Assembly: GCF_900105045.1 (NCBI RefSeq)
Contig: NZ_LT629739.1
Location: forward strand, 3,100,001 to 3,164,000
DNA: 64,000 nucleotides
Reading direction: 5' to 3'
Origin: Brevibacterium picturae
GTDB lineage: Bacteria > Actinomycetota > Actinomycetes > Actinomycetales > Brevibacteriaceae
The position numbers and the translations under genes are program-made. This document shows, one piece after another, positions 23,928-32,840 of this stretch (its first letter is position 1; the number at the start of each line of letters is the position of its first letter). The notes below the pieces were generated by a model. The model did not search any database. It saw nothing but the letters and a program-made list of their open reading frames with translations, and was not told the origin of the DNA.

Positions 23928-24314
23928 ATGAAGATAGGTCAGGCAGCGGACGAATTGGGAGTCGCCACTCATGTGCTGAGGCACTGGGAGGACGAGGGTG
24001 TTGTGGTTCCGGGCCGCTCGGCCACAGGTCACCGGCTCTACGCGGCCGAGCATCTCGCGCGGTGTCGGATCGTTCTCTCCTGTCAGGGAGCGGGGATGAG
24101 TCTGGCGGAGATTCGGTCGGTTCTTCACCGAGGTGATGCGGGACGTGCCGACGTGATCGGGGCGCGGATTTCAGCCATCCGTGCGCAGCGAGCCTCGCTC
24201 GACTCTGCTGAGAAGTTTCTGCTCCATGTTCGTCAGTGCCGTCATGACCTTATGACCCGCTGTTCAGAGTGCTCGGAGTATGCGGGTGAGCGGCGGGGAA
24301 ACCTCGCGAAATGA
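23928..24314 (+). CDS. MerR-family transcriptional regulator
   Basis: The 128-aa protein has the N-terminal MerR winged HTH (MKIGQAADELGVATHVLRHW then SATGHRLYAAEHLARC) and a coiled dimerisation helix (DVIGARISAIRAQRASLDSAEKFL). The C-terminus has a cluster with three Cys (RQCRHDLMTRCSECSEY) that could bind a metal or thiol ligand. ATG 23928 is 6 nt after CAGACT, another leaderless start. It is divergent from the hydrolase it likely controls through the dyad at 23888-23907. Its stop codon lies inside the first unit of a 23-bp repeat array (24306 on), so the C-terminus may have been altered by that insertion. Confidence 0.88.
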   Translation: MKIGQAADELGVATHVLRHWEDEGVVVPGRSATGHRLYAAEHLARCRIVLSCQGAGMSLAEIRSVLHRGDAGRADVIGARISAIRAQRASLDSAEKFLLHVRQCRHDLMTRCSECSEYAGERRGNLAK

Positions 24315-24366
24315 CCAATTGAAATACCGCGAAATGACCAGTTGAAAGGTCGCGAAATGACCAGTG
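24306..24366. repeat. 23-bp tandem repeat array, copy A
   Basis: Three direct units with exact 23-bp period: 24306-24328, 24329-24351 and 24352-24366 (partial). The core is GCGAAATGACCAGTTGAAA. Copy B at 28400-28462 has the same order and orientation. This copy sits at the end of merR, with the merR stop codon inside unit 1. Confidence 0.85.
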
Positions 24367-24438
24367 GGTCGGTGAGCGTTCGATCTCAGCCCGTCAGCGA
24401 GCGGCGGAGGACTCTCTCGAGGAGATCGTGCGCCGCGC

Positions 24439-25116
24439 TCAGAGATGCAGTCGCTTGGCGAGTTCGAGGCGGACCTCCCGGCCCCGGGCAAGCTGCAGCA
24501 GCACCAGAGCGAGGATGCTGAGTGCACCGCAGACAGCCGACGGCAGGGGGTTCGTGACCCAGCCGAACGTGAGGAAACCGATGGGTGCCAGCCCCAGGAT
24601 TGCCGCCAATCCGCTGTAGAGGATGTACTCCGTCGTCTCGAAGCGCATCGCCCTGACCATGATCAGCAGGGCGGCAATGGATGAAGCACAGACGATCGGC
24701 ACCGCGTACGTCAGCGACCACGCCCGCCAACCGGTGAGGTAGTCCCAGTACACGCAGGCCAGGCCGATGAGGACGACGAGATACACGGTGCCCTTGGCGA
24801 CGTTGCGTCGTTTGCGCACCGCCATGAGGACGACGAGCCACATGGCGGCCACCCCCAGCCAACCGGAGCGAAGGACTCCGAAGCCTTCGGGCCGGTGGCC
24901 AAGAACGAGCTGGGCAGCGAAGGACACGGCGATCACGACGAGCGACGTCAGGAACAGTCTCCTGAGCAGCCGACGCCTCGAGAATGTGAGGGGAACCGTC
25001 GGCAGCGGACTCGGCACCGCGTCCCCCACAGCGTCCACCTCAGCGGGCGCAGCACACAGCGGACATCGGGTCCAGGCACCTTCAATGGCGATCGAGCATG
25101 TGGGGCAGCGTCTCAC
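24439..25116 (-). CDS. DUF6320 zinc-ribbon membrane protein
   Basis: The 225-aa protein starts with a zinc ribbon, MRRCPTCSIAIEGAWTRCPL and its second CPLC pair, then a linker and about six membrane helices between residues ~50 and 210. This fits DUF6320, a family found beside alcohol acetyltransferase genes. It is last in an operon: its ATG overlaps the stop of the acetyltransferase gene by 4 bp (ATGA). It is likely a membrane partner of that enzyme; no reaction can be assigned. Repeat array A lies 70 bp past its stop. Confidence 0.8.
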   Translation of the reverse strand: MRRCPTCSIAIEGAWTRCPLCAAPAEVDAVGDAVPSPLPTVPLTFSRRRLLRRLFLTSLVVIAVSFAAQLVLGHRPEGFGVLRSGWLGVAAMWLVVLMAVRKRRNVAKGTVYLVVLIGLACVYWDYLTGWRAWSLTYAVPIVCASSIAALLIMVRAMRFETTEYILYSGLAAILGLAPIGFLTFGWVTNPLPSAVCGALSILALVLLQLARGREVRLELAKRLHL

Positions 25117-26516
25117 GATAGCCCCTCTGCGATCTCATCCTCGGTGACTCGTTCCGCAGCGACCGTCACATCGATCCCTTCACCGGTGAGCATCCGAGCG
25201 AATTCCCTGATGTGATCGGTTTCGACGAACGGCGACGTGAAGCTGACGGTGAGCAGTCCTGCATGGGACGTCGCGCAGAATTGAGGCCGGACTGCGGAGA
25301 CGTGGAACAGGACGCGGCCCACATGTGATTCAGCCGGCTCGGGCAGGCTCAGACGACCGAGGTTCGAGACGGCGACGCTCAACCCGCGATTGCTGTGGCT
25401 GTTGGCCAGTCCAAGGATCACATCCTTGAGTGGGCGCGGCACGATCCGCAATCCCGGCATCCGCTCGACCCGGATGAACCACCGCAGCTTCTTCTCCAAC
25501 GCCTCCTGGGTTGCCTGGGGCAGGAACTGGCTCTCGAGCTGTTTGCAGATCGATCCGAGATCATCCTTTCCCTGACCATAGGTGTGTTCCACGCGAACGG
25601 TGGTGAAGAAGTTCCGTGCAGACGTCGAGGGAAAGAACTGGCGCAGGTTCACCGGCACCGAGGCTGCCAGGGTGCGAGCCTTTCCCAGACCGCCCGAGGA
25701 AATGCGAATCGACTCGAAGAACAGCGCCGTCAGGTACATGGTGATTGAGACATCTGCGGCGCGCGCTAGCCCGAGCACCGCGTTCGTGGGCATGGTGAGC
25801 TCGACTGCGCGCGTGCGATTGTCCGGAGTGCGGGTTCCTCGGACATGATGGACCTTCTTCTCCGCCCGACGGCGCAGCCGGCTGATATTCCAGCGTGCAG
25901 CAGGCGACTGTGCGCTGTCATCGACGGTGAATGCGGCGGGACCCGCTGCACGACTGAAAGCGGACCCTGAAGCATGCGAGCGATGCCGTCTGCGGAAGTA
26001 GTGCGCGAAGCTGTCGATGCTCAGGGCGTGCACGGGTTCGACTGGTGCCTCGTCGGCTCTACTCGTGCCTTCGAGCGGCAGCGTCCTGTCGGAGTCGGAG
26101 AACCGCCGCCTGCTGTAGGCGTTCACCAGGTCCGAGAGGAACCATGCCGCACCGGTGCCGTCGGTCAGCGCGTGGAAGACCTCGAGGCTGATCCGCCGGC
26201 GATGGTGGATCACGCGGAACAGCAGATTGCGCCGACCTGCCTGATAGATGGGGGCGCACGTGTGCTGTTCCTCTGGGGTGACGAGCGGGCGCAGGTCGCT
26301 GTCCTGCAGGTAGTACCAGAACAGACCGCTCTGCAGCACCGCGTGGTAGAGCCGGTACCGGTCGTATGTCTCGTCGAGGGCCTCCTGCAGCAACTGCGGG
26401 TTCACGTCATGATCCGTCTCGGCACTGAGTCGGAAGACCTTGGGGTCGGCAGCGCTGCGAGCAGCGAGGAAGATGTTGGAGGCGTTGTCGAGGCGCACCC
26501 AGTCCCGGTGGGTCAT
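25113..26516 (-). CDS. Alcohol acetyltransferase-like (AATase/condensation-fold acyltransferase)
   Basis: The 467-aa protein has the HxxxDG active-site motif in FHALTDGTGAAWFLSDLV, preceded by FRVIHHRRRISLEV, and later SVPVNLRQFFPSTSARNFF, as in the AATase/WS-DGAT/condensation superfamily (CAT fold). Such enzymes join an acyl-CoA to an alcohol or amine. The middle of the operon position (hydrolase upstream with ATGA overlap, DUF6320 downstream with ATGA overlap) suggests ester or lipid formation in concert with them. The acceptor is not identifiable from sequence. Confidence 0.8.
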   Translation of the reverse strand: MTHRDWVRLDNASNIFLAARSAADPKVFRLSAETDHDVNPQLLQEALDETYDRYRLYHAVLQSGLFWYYLQDSDLRPLVTPEEQHTCAPIYQAGRRNLLFRVIHHRRRISLEVFHALTDGTGAAWFLSDLVNAYSRRRFSDSDRTLPLEGTSRADEAPVEPVHALSIDSFAHYFRRRHRSHASGSAFSRAAGPAAFTVDDSAQSPAARWNISRLRRRAEKKVHHVRGTRTPDNRTRAVELTMPTNAVLGLARAADVSITMYLTALFFESIRISSGGLGKARTLAASVPVNLRQFFPSTSARNFFTTVRVEHTYGQGKDDLGSICKQLESQFLPQATQEALEKKLRWFIRVERMPGLRIVPRPLKDVILGLANSHSNRGLSVAVSNLGRLSLPEPAESHVGRVLFHVSAVRPQFCATSHAGLLTVSFTSPFVETDHIREFARMLTGEGIDVTVAAERVTEDEIAEGLS

Positions 26517-27478
26517 ATCGCCTCCCGCGGGGTGCAGTGCCCGCCCTCAACCGGGTCACCGTCGAGGAATGCGTTGATCACCTCGTAGGCGTCTTGGACG
26601 GACTGGGAGAATCTGGGCAGCGAGATGAAGCCATGCAGTGCCCCCTCTACCCGATATGTCTGCACCGTGTTCCCGGCATCGGCCAGAGCACGCCCGTAAG
26701 CCTCACCCTCGTCGCGCAGCAGGTCCAACTCCGCAGTGATCACCAGGGTGGCCGGGTGGCCGGAGAGGTCGGGCGCCAGCAGCGGAGCGACATGCGGGTC
26801 GCGGCGCTGCTGGCGGTCGGGAACGTAGAGGTCGAAGTAGTCTTCGACTTCGGCGTTGGTGAGTCGATAGTCCCCGCCATGGCTGCGCACCGAGGCGAAC
26901 GGGGAGGTATCCGGATCATGGTCCCAATGCGTCACCGGATAGATGAGGATCTGGCGATCCGGTGGGCGATATCCGCGTTCTCGCAGTAGCAATGAGATCA
27001 CAGCAGCGAAGTTGCCTCCGGCAGAATCTCCGACCAGGATGACCTGGCCGGCATCTGCGGCACCCACTCGATGCGGTTCGTCCAACAGCACCCGGGCGAC
27101 GCCGTAGCAGTCCTCCAGGCCCGCTGGGAACGGGTGCTCCGGCGCGAGACGGTAGTTGACAGACGCGACGGCGCAGCCGGTGAGCTCCGCCATCCTGACA
27201 CACGCCGGAGTGTACGTGTCGATGTCACCGGTAACCCAGCCGCCGCCGTGGAAGAAGACGAGGACATCCTCGCGGCGCTTCACCTTCGGCTGGAAGAACC
27301 GGACAGGGACATGCAGGTGCTCGTCGTGGGGGAGGGGCTGCCAGCGCGACGTCCGATACGGCGGCATCAGCAGCGCGGCGAACCGACTCTGCATCCTACG
27401 GACCTTCTCATAGTCCTTACGGATGTTGAGCCGGGGCGCGGCGAACAGGCGCAACACCGCACGAGACAGCCTGTTCAC
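26513..27478 (-). CDS. Alpha/beta hydrolase, HSL/acetyl-hydrolase type
   Basis: The 321-aa protein carries the hormone-sensitive-lipase signature: HGGGWVTGD (oxyanion), SVNYRLAPEHPFPAGLEDC, the nucleophile GDSAGGNFA, an acid in ITAELDLLRDEGEAYG and a His in GALHGFISL. It hydrolyses acyl esters. The open frame extends far upstream into the methyltransferase gene, but that part is out-of-frame shadow. GTG 27478 is the first start past the methyltransferase stop (27534). It overlaps the acetyltransferase gene by 4 bp, so the two act in one transcript. Confidence 0.8.
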   Translation of the reverse strand: MNRLSRAVLRLFAAPRLNIRKDYEKVRRMQSRFAALLMPPYRTSRWQPLPHDEHLHVPVRFFQPKVKRREDVLVFFHGGGWVTGDIDTYTPACVRMAELTGCAVASVNYRLAPEHPFPAGLEDCYGVARVLLDEPHRVGAADAGQVILVGDSAGGNFAAVISLLLRERGYRPPDRQILIYPVTHWDHDPDTSPFASVRSHGGDYRLTNAEVEDYFDLYVPDRQQRRDPHVAPLLAPDLSGHPATLVITAELDLLRDEGEAYGRALADAGNTVQTYRVEGALHGFISLPRFSQSVQDAYEVINAFLDGDPVEGGHCTPREAI

Positions 27479-27533
27479 TGGCGAGGGCCGGTTCGGGGAG
27501 GGGATTTTTCCATGCCCCCAGCTTAGAGGCAGG

Positions 27534-28286
27534 TCAGTCAGGTTTCCGAGCCACGATGAGGTGGCGAGTGGAGTGCGCGACGAACGGCTCGCCTCGGCGA
27601 AGTTGGGCATCGAGATCTCGCAGTCGGGGCAGGTGGGCGTCGACGGTGAAGTCAGGGACCCACCAGGGGCATTTGCGCAGGATCCAGACAATGGCGCCGA
27701 TGTCGTGGAACTCCATTCGGGAGCGTGAGATGCGCAGTGTCTCCACGGTGAGTCCGGCCGATTCGGCATCACGGACTTCGCTGTCAGGATGACGCCCTGT
27801 GCCGTTCTCGGGCTGTGGGCCGAGGAAGAATTCGGTGAGTTCGATCGCCGAGGCAGGTCCGACGTGTTGGGCGAAGTATGTGCCTCCGGGGATGAGGACT
27901 CGCGCGATCTCAGACCACTCGGGGCGCACCGGGTGTCGGGAACTCACGAGATCGAAACTGCCGTTGGCGTATGGCAGATTGGCAGCATCAGCCTCGACGA
28001 CTGCGATTCCGCGAGAGGCAAGTCGCCGGCGGGCATGGATGAGGTTGGGTGGGAACGCCTCGGTGGCGGCCATGCGAGGCGGCAGTACGGGTGCTTCGTC
28101 GAGGAGTTCTCCGCCACCGGTGTCGATGTCGAGGGCAGCAGTCGCGGTGGACAGACGTTGCGCGAGGAGTTGTCCATAGCCCCACGGTGGGCGTTCTTCC
28201 GAGGCGCGGTCGCTGAGCCAGTCGAAGCCCCAGCCAGTGACGTCGGCAGACTGCGCCTCAGTGAGAAGTTCCTCGAATGAGCGCAT
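27534..28286 (-). CDS. SAM-dependent methyltransferase, class I
   Basis: The 250-aa protein has a Rossmann methyltransferase core: ATAALDIDTGGGELLDEA (motif I), IAVVEADAANLPYANGSFDLVSSRH (motifs II/IV with the D-x-V segment) and RVLIPGGTYFAQHV (motif VI). The C-terminus ends in VWILRKCPWWVPDFTVDA and onward. I start at ATG 28286, 6 nt after GACAAT, a leaderless arrangement; the longer frame up to 28466 is translation of the repeat array B. Its last ~100 bp are duplicated as a relic at 22680-22815. Substrate unknown. The hydrolase operon begins 56 bp downstream. Confidence 0.8.
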   Translation of the reverse strand: MRSFEELLTEAQSADVTGWGFDWLSDRASEERPPWGYGQLLAQRLSTATAALDIDTGGGELLDEAPVLPPRMAATEAFPPNLIHARRRLASRGIAVVEADAANLPYANGSFDLVSSRHPVRPEWSEIARVLIPGGTYFAQHVGPASAIELTEFFLGPQPENGTGRHPDSEVRDAESAGLTVETLRISRSRMEFHDIGAIVWILRKCPWWVPDFTVDAHLPRLRDLDAQLRRGEPFVAHSTRHLIVARKPD

Positions 28287-28399
28287 GCAGCCATTGTCGT
28301 CGAGGCGTGGGCCAGATGTACAGGAGTTGCTTCGACATGTATCGGAGGCAATCGACTGACGGTCGAGCTGCTTACTTACATGCCGGTGGCGAAACGCTC

Positions 28400-28462
28400 G
28401 CGATCTGATCAATTGAAACACCGCGAAATGACCAGTTGAAAGGTCGCGAAATGACCAGTTGG
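28400..28462. repeat. 23-bp tandem repeat array, copy B
   Basis: Units at 28400-28422 (degenerate), 28423-28445 and 28446-28462 (partial). Unit 2 is identical to unit 2 of copy A (24329-24351). It lies immediately upstream of the DUF4143 ATPase promoter, and the third unit overlaps the position of its -35, so it may act as operator. Confidence 0.85.
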
Positions 28463-28489
28463 CCATTGGTTTGATGGTACATTCAAGCT

Positions 28490-29761
28490 ATGTCTTATCG
28501 CAGACGCATCATCGACGACGTACTCGATGAGGTCTTCCCTCACCTCTCTGCAATCGCGCTGGAAGGCGCGAAAGGCGTAGGAAAAACAGCCACCGGCACT
28601 CAACGTGTTGAAACTGTCCTCTCTCTGAACAAGACGTCGCAGCGGGAATCGGTGATGGCAGATCATGACCGTGTCACCGAAGTCCCGGAGCCAGTGCTCA
28701 TCGATGAATGGCAGCTGGTTCCGGAAGTCTGGGAGCGTGTCCGAACAGCTGTGGACAACGATCCGCGCGGAGGGAGATTCCTCCTCGCCGGTTCTGCTGA
28801 GGTGGCTCCCGGGGTGCGGATACATTCTGGCGCGGGCCGGATTGTCAGCATGACTATGCGACCGTTGTCGTTATACGAGCGGGAAATTTGTGCACCTACG
28901 GTCTCATTGGCGAAGCTCCTGCGTGGGCAAGAACCAGACATCAAGGGACACTCATCTGTCCGATTGACGCAATATGCCGACGAAATCCTCAAATCTGGGT
29001 TCCCGGGAATTCGGGCGTTGCCGGAGCGAGCGCGACGACTCCAGCTCGATAGCTATGTCTCCAGAATCGTCGAGAAGGAGCTTCCGGAGAACGGTTTGGC
29101 GGTCAAGCGCCCAGAGACTCTGCGCGCCTGGATGGCGGCATACGGGGCGGCCACGTCGAGCGACGCCAACTACACGGAAATATTGAATGCGGCCACTGCT
29201 GGAGAGCCAGACAAACCTTCGCGAACTACGGTCAACTCTTATCGCGACCACCTGAAACGACTGTTCGTCCTTGACCCTCTTCCTGCGTGGATTCCGACAT
29301 TCAACCCGTTGAAGCGACTGACCAAGACTCCTAAACACCATCTCGTCGATCCAGCGATTGCAGCTCGACTTGTTGGTATTGGCAAAGACGGGCTACTCAA
29401 TGGACAAGGCCGAAGGACATCCGCCTCGACAGGTACGTGGCTCGGTTCACTCTTCGAATCACTGGTTACTCAGAGCGTGCGGGTTTATGCGGGCGCGGCT
29501 GACGCTTATGTTGGGCATCTGCGCACGCGCGATACCCAGCGCGAGATCGACCTCGTTGTCGAAGGTGAGGACCGGCGAGTCGTCGCAATTGAAGTGAAGC
29601 TTGCGGCAACCGTCGGCGATAAAGATGTGCGCCACCTCAATTGGCTCAAAGACCAGATCGGCGACCGTCTGGCAGGGAGAGTGGTGATCACGACTGGCGA
29701 AGAAGCCTACCTGCGACGCGACGGTGTGGCAGTCATCCCCTTTTCGCTGTTGGGCCCTTAG
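28490..29761 (+). CDS. AAA-family ATPase with DUF4143 domain
   Basis: The 423-aa protein has Walker A in LEGAKGVGKTATG, Walker B in PVLIDEWQ, sensor-like FLLAGSAEVAPG and RIVSMTMRPLSLYE (arginine region), then a DUF4143 domain (LDSYVSRIVEKELPENG onward) with a PD-(D/E)xK-like end: DTQREIDLVVEGEDRRVVAIEVKLA. The family is widespread; some members are thought linked to defence or horizontal transfer, but no function is established. TACATT sits 6 nt before ATG 28490, a leaderless start. Repeat array B directly upstream suggests repeat-mediated control. Confidence 0.85.
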   Translation: MSYRRRIIDDVLDEVFPHLSAIALEGAKGVGKTATGTQRVETVLSLNKTSQRESVMADHDRVTEVPEPVLIDEWQLVPEVWERVRTAVDNDPRGGRFLLAGSAEVAPGVRIHSGAGRIVSMTMRPLSLYEREICAPTVSLAKLLRGQEPDIKGHSSVRLTQYADEILKSGFPGIRALPERARRLQLDSYVSRIVEKELPENGLAVKRPETLRAWMAAYGAATSSDANYTEILNAATAGEPDKPSRTTVNSYRDHLKRLFVLDPLPAWIPTFNPLKRLTKTPKHHLVDPAIAARLVGIGKDGLLNGQGRRTSASTGTWLGSLFESLVTQSVRVYAGAADAYVGHLRTRDTQREIDLVVEGEDRRVVAIEVKLAATVGDKDVRHLNWLKDQIGDRLAGRVVITTGEEAYLRRDGVAVIPFSLLGP

Positions 29762-29941
29762 TCGTTGCAAATTCATTCGACCCTTTGTGATGTGTGTGGT
29801 TCACGTCGAGCCGCCTCGGCGAACGAACGCATTGAGCATTCTTAGACGACAATGTTGCGATGTGCGGAATTCAGCCCACATGATGTGAATTCACTCTGTG
29901 TTGGGGGTCACAAATCGGACCATGGGCGGCATGATGGCCTT

Positions 29942-31756
29942 ATGACCACAGATATGGATATTGCGCTCAACGCCGAGCTCGACTCGATCATCGATATCGC
30001 CGCCGGCCTGGGCTTGGAATCACAGGACATCATCCCCTTCGGATGGACGAAAGCCAAGGTCCCCATCGACGTTCTCGACAAAGCTGCCGAGACTACTACC
30101 GACGGTCACCTCATTCTCGTCACCGCCATGAGCCCAACGCCTGCCGGTGAGGGGAAGACCACGACCAGCATCGGTTTGGCCGACGGACTCAACGAACTCG
30201 CCCGTTCGAAACCAGAAGTCGGCAAGGCGGTCCTGGCCCTGCGTGAACCGAGCATGGGTCCAGTCTTCGGCATGAAGGGCGGAGCAGCCGGCGGCGGAAA
30301 CGCCCAGGTCGTGCCGATGGAGGACATCAACCTCCACTTCACCGGTGACTTCGCGGCCATCGCCTCGGCGAACAACCTCGCCGCGACTATGCTCGATAAC
30401 CACATCCACCACGGCAACGAACTCGACATCGACCCCCGCCGCATCCACATCCGCCGCGTCGTCGACCTCAACGATCGGGCGCTGCGCGGAGTCGTCATCG
30501 GCCTTGGGGGACTCAACGGGGGAGTGCCGCGCGAGGATGCCTTCGACATCGTCGTCGCCAGTGAGGTCATGGCCGTCTTCTGCCTCTCCACCTCCTTGGC
30601 CGATCTCAAGGAGCGTCTCGGGCGAATCGTCCTCGCCCACAACCGAAGCCGCGAGCCCGTCACGGTGGGCGACATCGGTGCGGCCGGGGCGTTGACTGCA
30701 CTGCTGCGAAGCGCCCTGGCGCCGAATCTGGTCCAGAGCCTCGAGCATTCACCGGCGTTCATCCATGGCGGTCCCTTCGCCAATATCGCTCACGGCTGCA
30801 ACAGTCTTCTGGCGACGAAGGCTGCTCTGACCCTGGGCGACTGGACCGTGACCGAGGCCGGGTTCGGTGCCGACCTGGGAGCCGAGAAGTTCCTCGACAT
30901 CAAGTGCCGCGCCGCCGGAATCTGGCCCTCGGCCGTGGTCGTCGTCGCAACCCTTCGAGCGCTAAAGTACCACGGCGGCGTCGAGGTCAAGGATGTACAG
31001 ACGCCGAACACCGATGCGGTCATCGGCGGCATGGACAACCTCGAACACCACTGCGGCAACCTGCTGAACATCTACGGAATCACCCCAGTCGTATGCTTCA
31101 ACAGGTTCCCCACCGACACGGACGAAGAGATGGCCGCCGCGATCAAACATCTGCGCAGTCAAGGCATCTCGGCAGTCGAATCGACCCACTGGGCAGATGG
31201 CGGCAAGGGTGCGCTGGCTCTGGCCGAAACGGTCGTCGAGGCTGCCGGTGGTGTGGGCAAGGCGGGGGCGGCTGTCGACGACGGTTTGGTGTTCGTTGCT
31301 GGGACGGCCTCGGGTGATGCGGAAGCGCCGCCTCTAGGTGATTCGTCGGCGGGAACAGGAGGCTCATCGGCTGGATCTCCTCGGGCGCAGTACAGCTACG
31401 AGCTCGACCGGCCGCTGGAAGAGAAGATCCGCACGATCGCCCAGCGAATCTACGGCGCCGCCGATGTCGACCTGCCGACGAAGGTCACGCGCAAACTCAA
31501 ACAGTTCACTGACGAAGGCTACGGCGACGCCCCGATCTGCATCGCCAAGACCCAGTACTCCCTGAGCATCGATGCGAGTCTGCGCGGGGCTCCCAAGGAC
31601 CACATCATCGAGGTCAAAGACGTGCGCCTGTCGGCCGGTGCCGGTTTCGTCGTCGTCATTGCCGGAGACATCATGACGATGCCCGGTCTGCCCAAGGAAC
31701 CTTCGGCGCTCAAGATCGATGTCACCGAGGATGGGAACATCACCGGGTTGTTCTGA
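29942..31756 (+). CDS. fhs: Formate--tetrahydrofolate ligase
   Basis: The 604-aa protein carries the signatures of the enzyme: the P-loop-like TPAGEGKTTTSIGLADGL, EPSMGPVFGMKGGAAGGGNA, IHHGNELDIDPRRI and VVVVATLRALKYHGGV. It makes 10-formyl-THF from formate, THF and ATP for one-carbon metabolism. Typical length is about 555-560. The extra ~35 residues sit near residues 445-485 as a Gly/Ser/Ala-rich insertion (SGDAEAPPLGDSSAGTGGSS). ATG 29942 is 6 nt after CATGAT and has no ribosome site; the frame opens upstream without a better start. Confidence 0.93.
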   Translation: MTTDMDIALNAELDSIIDIAAGLGLESQDIIPFGWTKAKVPIDVLDKAAETTTDGHLILVTAMSPTPAGEGKTTTSIGLADGLNELARSKPEVGKAVLALREPSMGPVFGMKGGAAGGGNAQVVPMEDINLHFTGDFAAIASANNLAATMLDNHIHHGNELDIDPRRIHIRRVVDLNDRALRGVVIGLGGLNGGVPREDAFDIVVASEVMAVFCLSTSLADLKERLGRIVLAHNRSREPVTVGDIGAAGALTALLRSALAPNLVQSLEHSPAFIHGGPFANIAHGCNSLLATKAALTLGDWTVTEAGFGADLGAEKFLDIKCRAAGIWPSAVVVVATLRALKYHGGVEVKDVQTPNTDAVIGGMDNLEHHCGNLLNIYGITPVVCFNRFPTDTDEEMAAAIKHLRSQGISAVESTHWADGGKGALALAETVVEAAGGVGKAGAAVDDGLVFVAGTASGDAEAPPLGDSSAGTGGSSAGSPRAQYSYELDRPLEEKIRTIAQRIYGAADVDLPTKVTRKLKQFTDEGYGDAPICIAKTQYSLSIDASLRGAPKDHIIEVKDVRLSAGAGFVVVIAGDIMTMPGLPKEPSALKIDVTEDGNITGLF

Positions 31757-31890
31757 GGTGCTGGCAGGGGCGGGCGCCGAAGCGCGGGCTCTGCGTCGAG
31801 AAACACATGTGCAAACCCGTTATTCGGCAGGGCGTGCGGTTTTCGACGCGGGTGAGACAGCGAGCCGAGGCGCGTGGTCCTCAGCGAACG

Positions 31891-32664
31891 TCAGTCCGCT
31901 TTCGTCACTCGCTCGAAGATGCGGTCGAGTGCCGAGGAGAGCGCGGCACGATTGTCCTCGTCCATCCACTCTCTGTGGAGCATCTCGTTGAGCCCGCCGG
32001 GCGTCTCGTGGCCAGCGACCAGATCGGAGAACGAGGTGTCCGTCGTGGCGAGGGTGTTTCCCAGTCCGGCGAACTGTCCGCGGACGATGCGTTCGGCGTC
32101 GGTTCGCTCCCATCCCTGGACTACGAGCCAGTCGGCAATGCCTTGGAGGTAGGCGTAGTAGGACGACATTGTGGCTGTGGTCCCCGACAGGGTGCTGAAG
32201 AGCTCCTCCGATTCCGCGACGACAGTGCCGCCGAGCGTGTCAAAGAACTCCTCGACCACAGCATGGGCAGGGAATACCGGGGTGACGCCGCGGCGCTCCC
32301 TCACCGGCGGCAGAGGGATGACCCTCACAACGGTCGGACTCTGAGGAAGGAGCTGGGCCAGTGCCTTCGTCGCCACGCCCGCGACCGCGCTGATGATCGT
32401 GCGATCGGATGGGATGTCGAGCTCTGAGAGTACAGTCTCTGTCTGCTCTGGCAACACGGCCAGGATGATGTATTCGCTGCGATCGACGACGTCCTGGTTG
32501 CTGTCGCAGACTTTGACCCCGTCGAATTCGTCTGCCAACCCGGCTGAACGCTCAGCGTTCCTCGGTGACAGGAAGAAATCCGGGTGATCTGTGGTTGAGC
32601 ACGCCCCTTCCACCATCGCCGAGGCGATCTCTCCGACTCCGATGATCCCGATTCTCATGCTCAC
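31891..32664 (-). CDS. Pyrroline-5-carboxylate reductase-like oxidoreductase
   Basis: The 257-aa protein has a Rossmann motif IGIIGVGEIASAMVEG, ILAVLPEQTE (the ProC 'avKP' position, without Lys), AVAGVATKALAQLL and VVRVIPLPPV (the ProC 'vvRvmPN.p' position), plus the C-terminal helical domain. The ProC catalytic region is only partly conserved, so it may act on another imine or be a ProC-like paralogue. GTG 32664 follows AGGAGG at 6-nt spacing. A 21-bp tandem repeat lies upstream, between it and the WYL regulator gene. Confidence 0.75.
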   Translation of the reverse strand: MSMRIGIIGVGEIASAMVEGACSTTDHPDFFLSPRNAERSAGLADEFDGVKVCDSNQDVVDRSEYIILAVLPEQTETVLSELDIPSDRTIISAVAGVATKALAQLLPQSPTVVRVIPLPPVRERRGVTPVFPAHAVVEEFFDTLGGTVVAESEELFSTLSGTTATMSSYYAYLQGIADWLVVQGWERTDAERIVRGQFAGLGNTLATTDTSFSDLVAGHETPGGLNEMLHREWMDEDNRAALSSALDRIFERVTKAD

Positions 32665-32737
32665 GAAATGCCTCCTGGAAACGTCTTTCTACAGCGGGGC
32701 GCGCGAATGTCCCCGCAGTTCGCATTGTGTCATCAGA

Positions 32738-32800
32738 ACTCGGGCGGCGTAACTGGGAACTCAGCCAGCGTAACTGGGAACTCAGGCGGCGAAATTGGAA
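32738..32800. repeat. 21-bp tandem direct repeats
   Basis: Three units with an exact 21-bp step: 32738-32758, 32759-32779 and 32780-32800, built around GGCGTAACTGGGAACTCAG; a fourth degenerate unit follows. They are intergenic, upstream of the ProC-like gene and downstream of the WYL gene. Two helical turns per unit would suit a protein-binding array. Confidence 0.7.
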
Positions 32801-32840
32801 ATTCAGAACTCGGGAGGTGCAAGGACTCGACGAGACCCAG

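Noticed and set aside
27534..28466. Longer methyltransferase start at 28466
   Set aside because: The added N-terminus is translation of the 23-bp repeats and has no ribosome site; ATG 28286 has a -10 at the right place.
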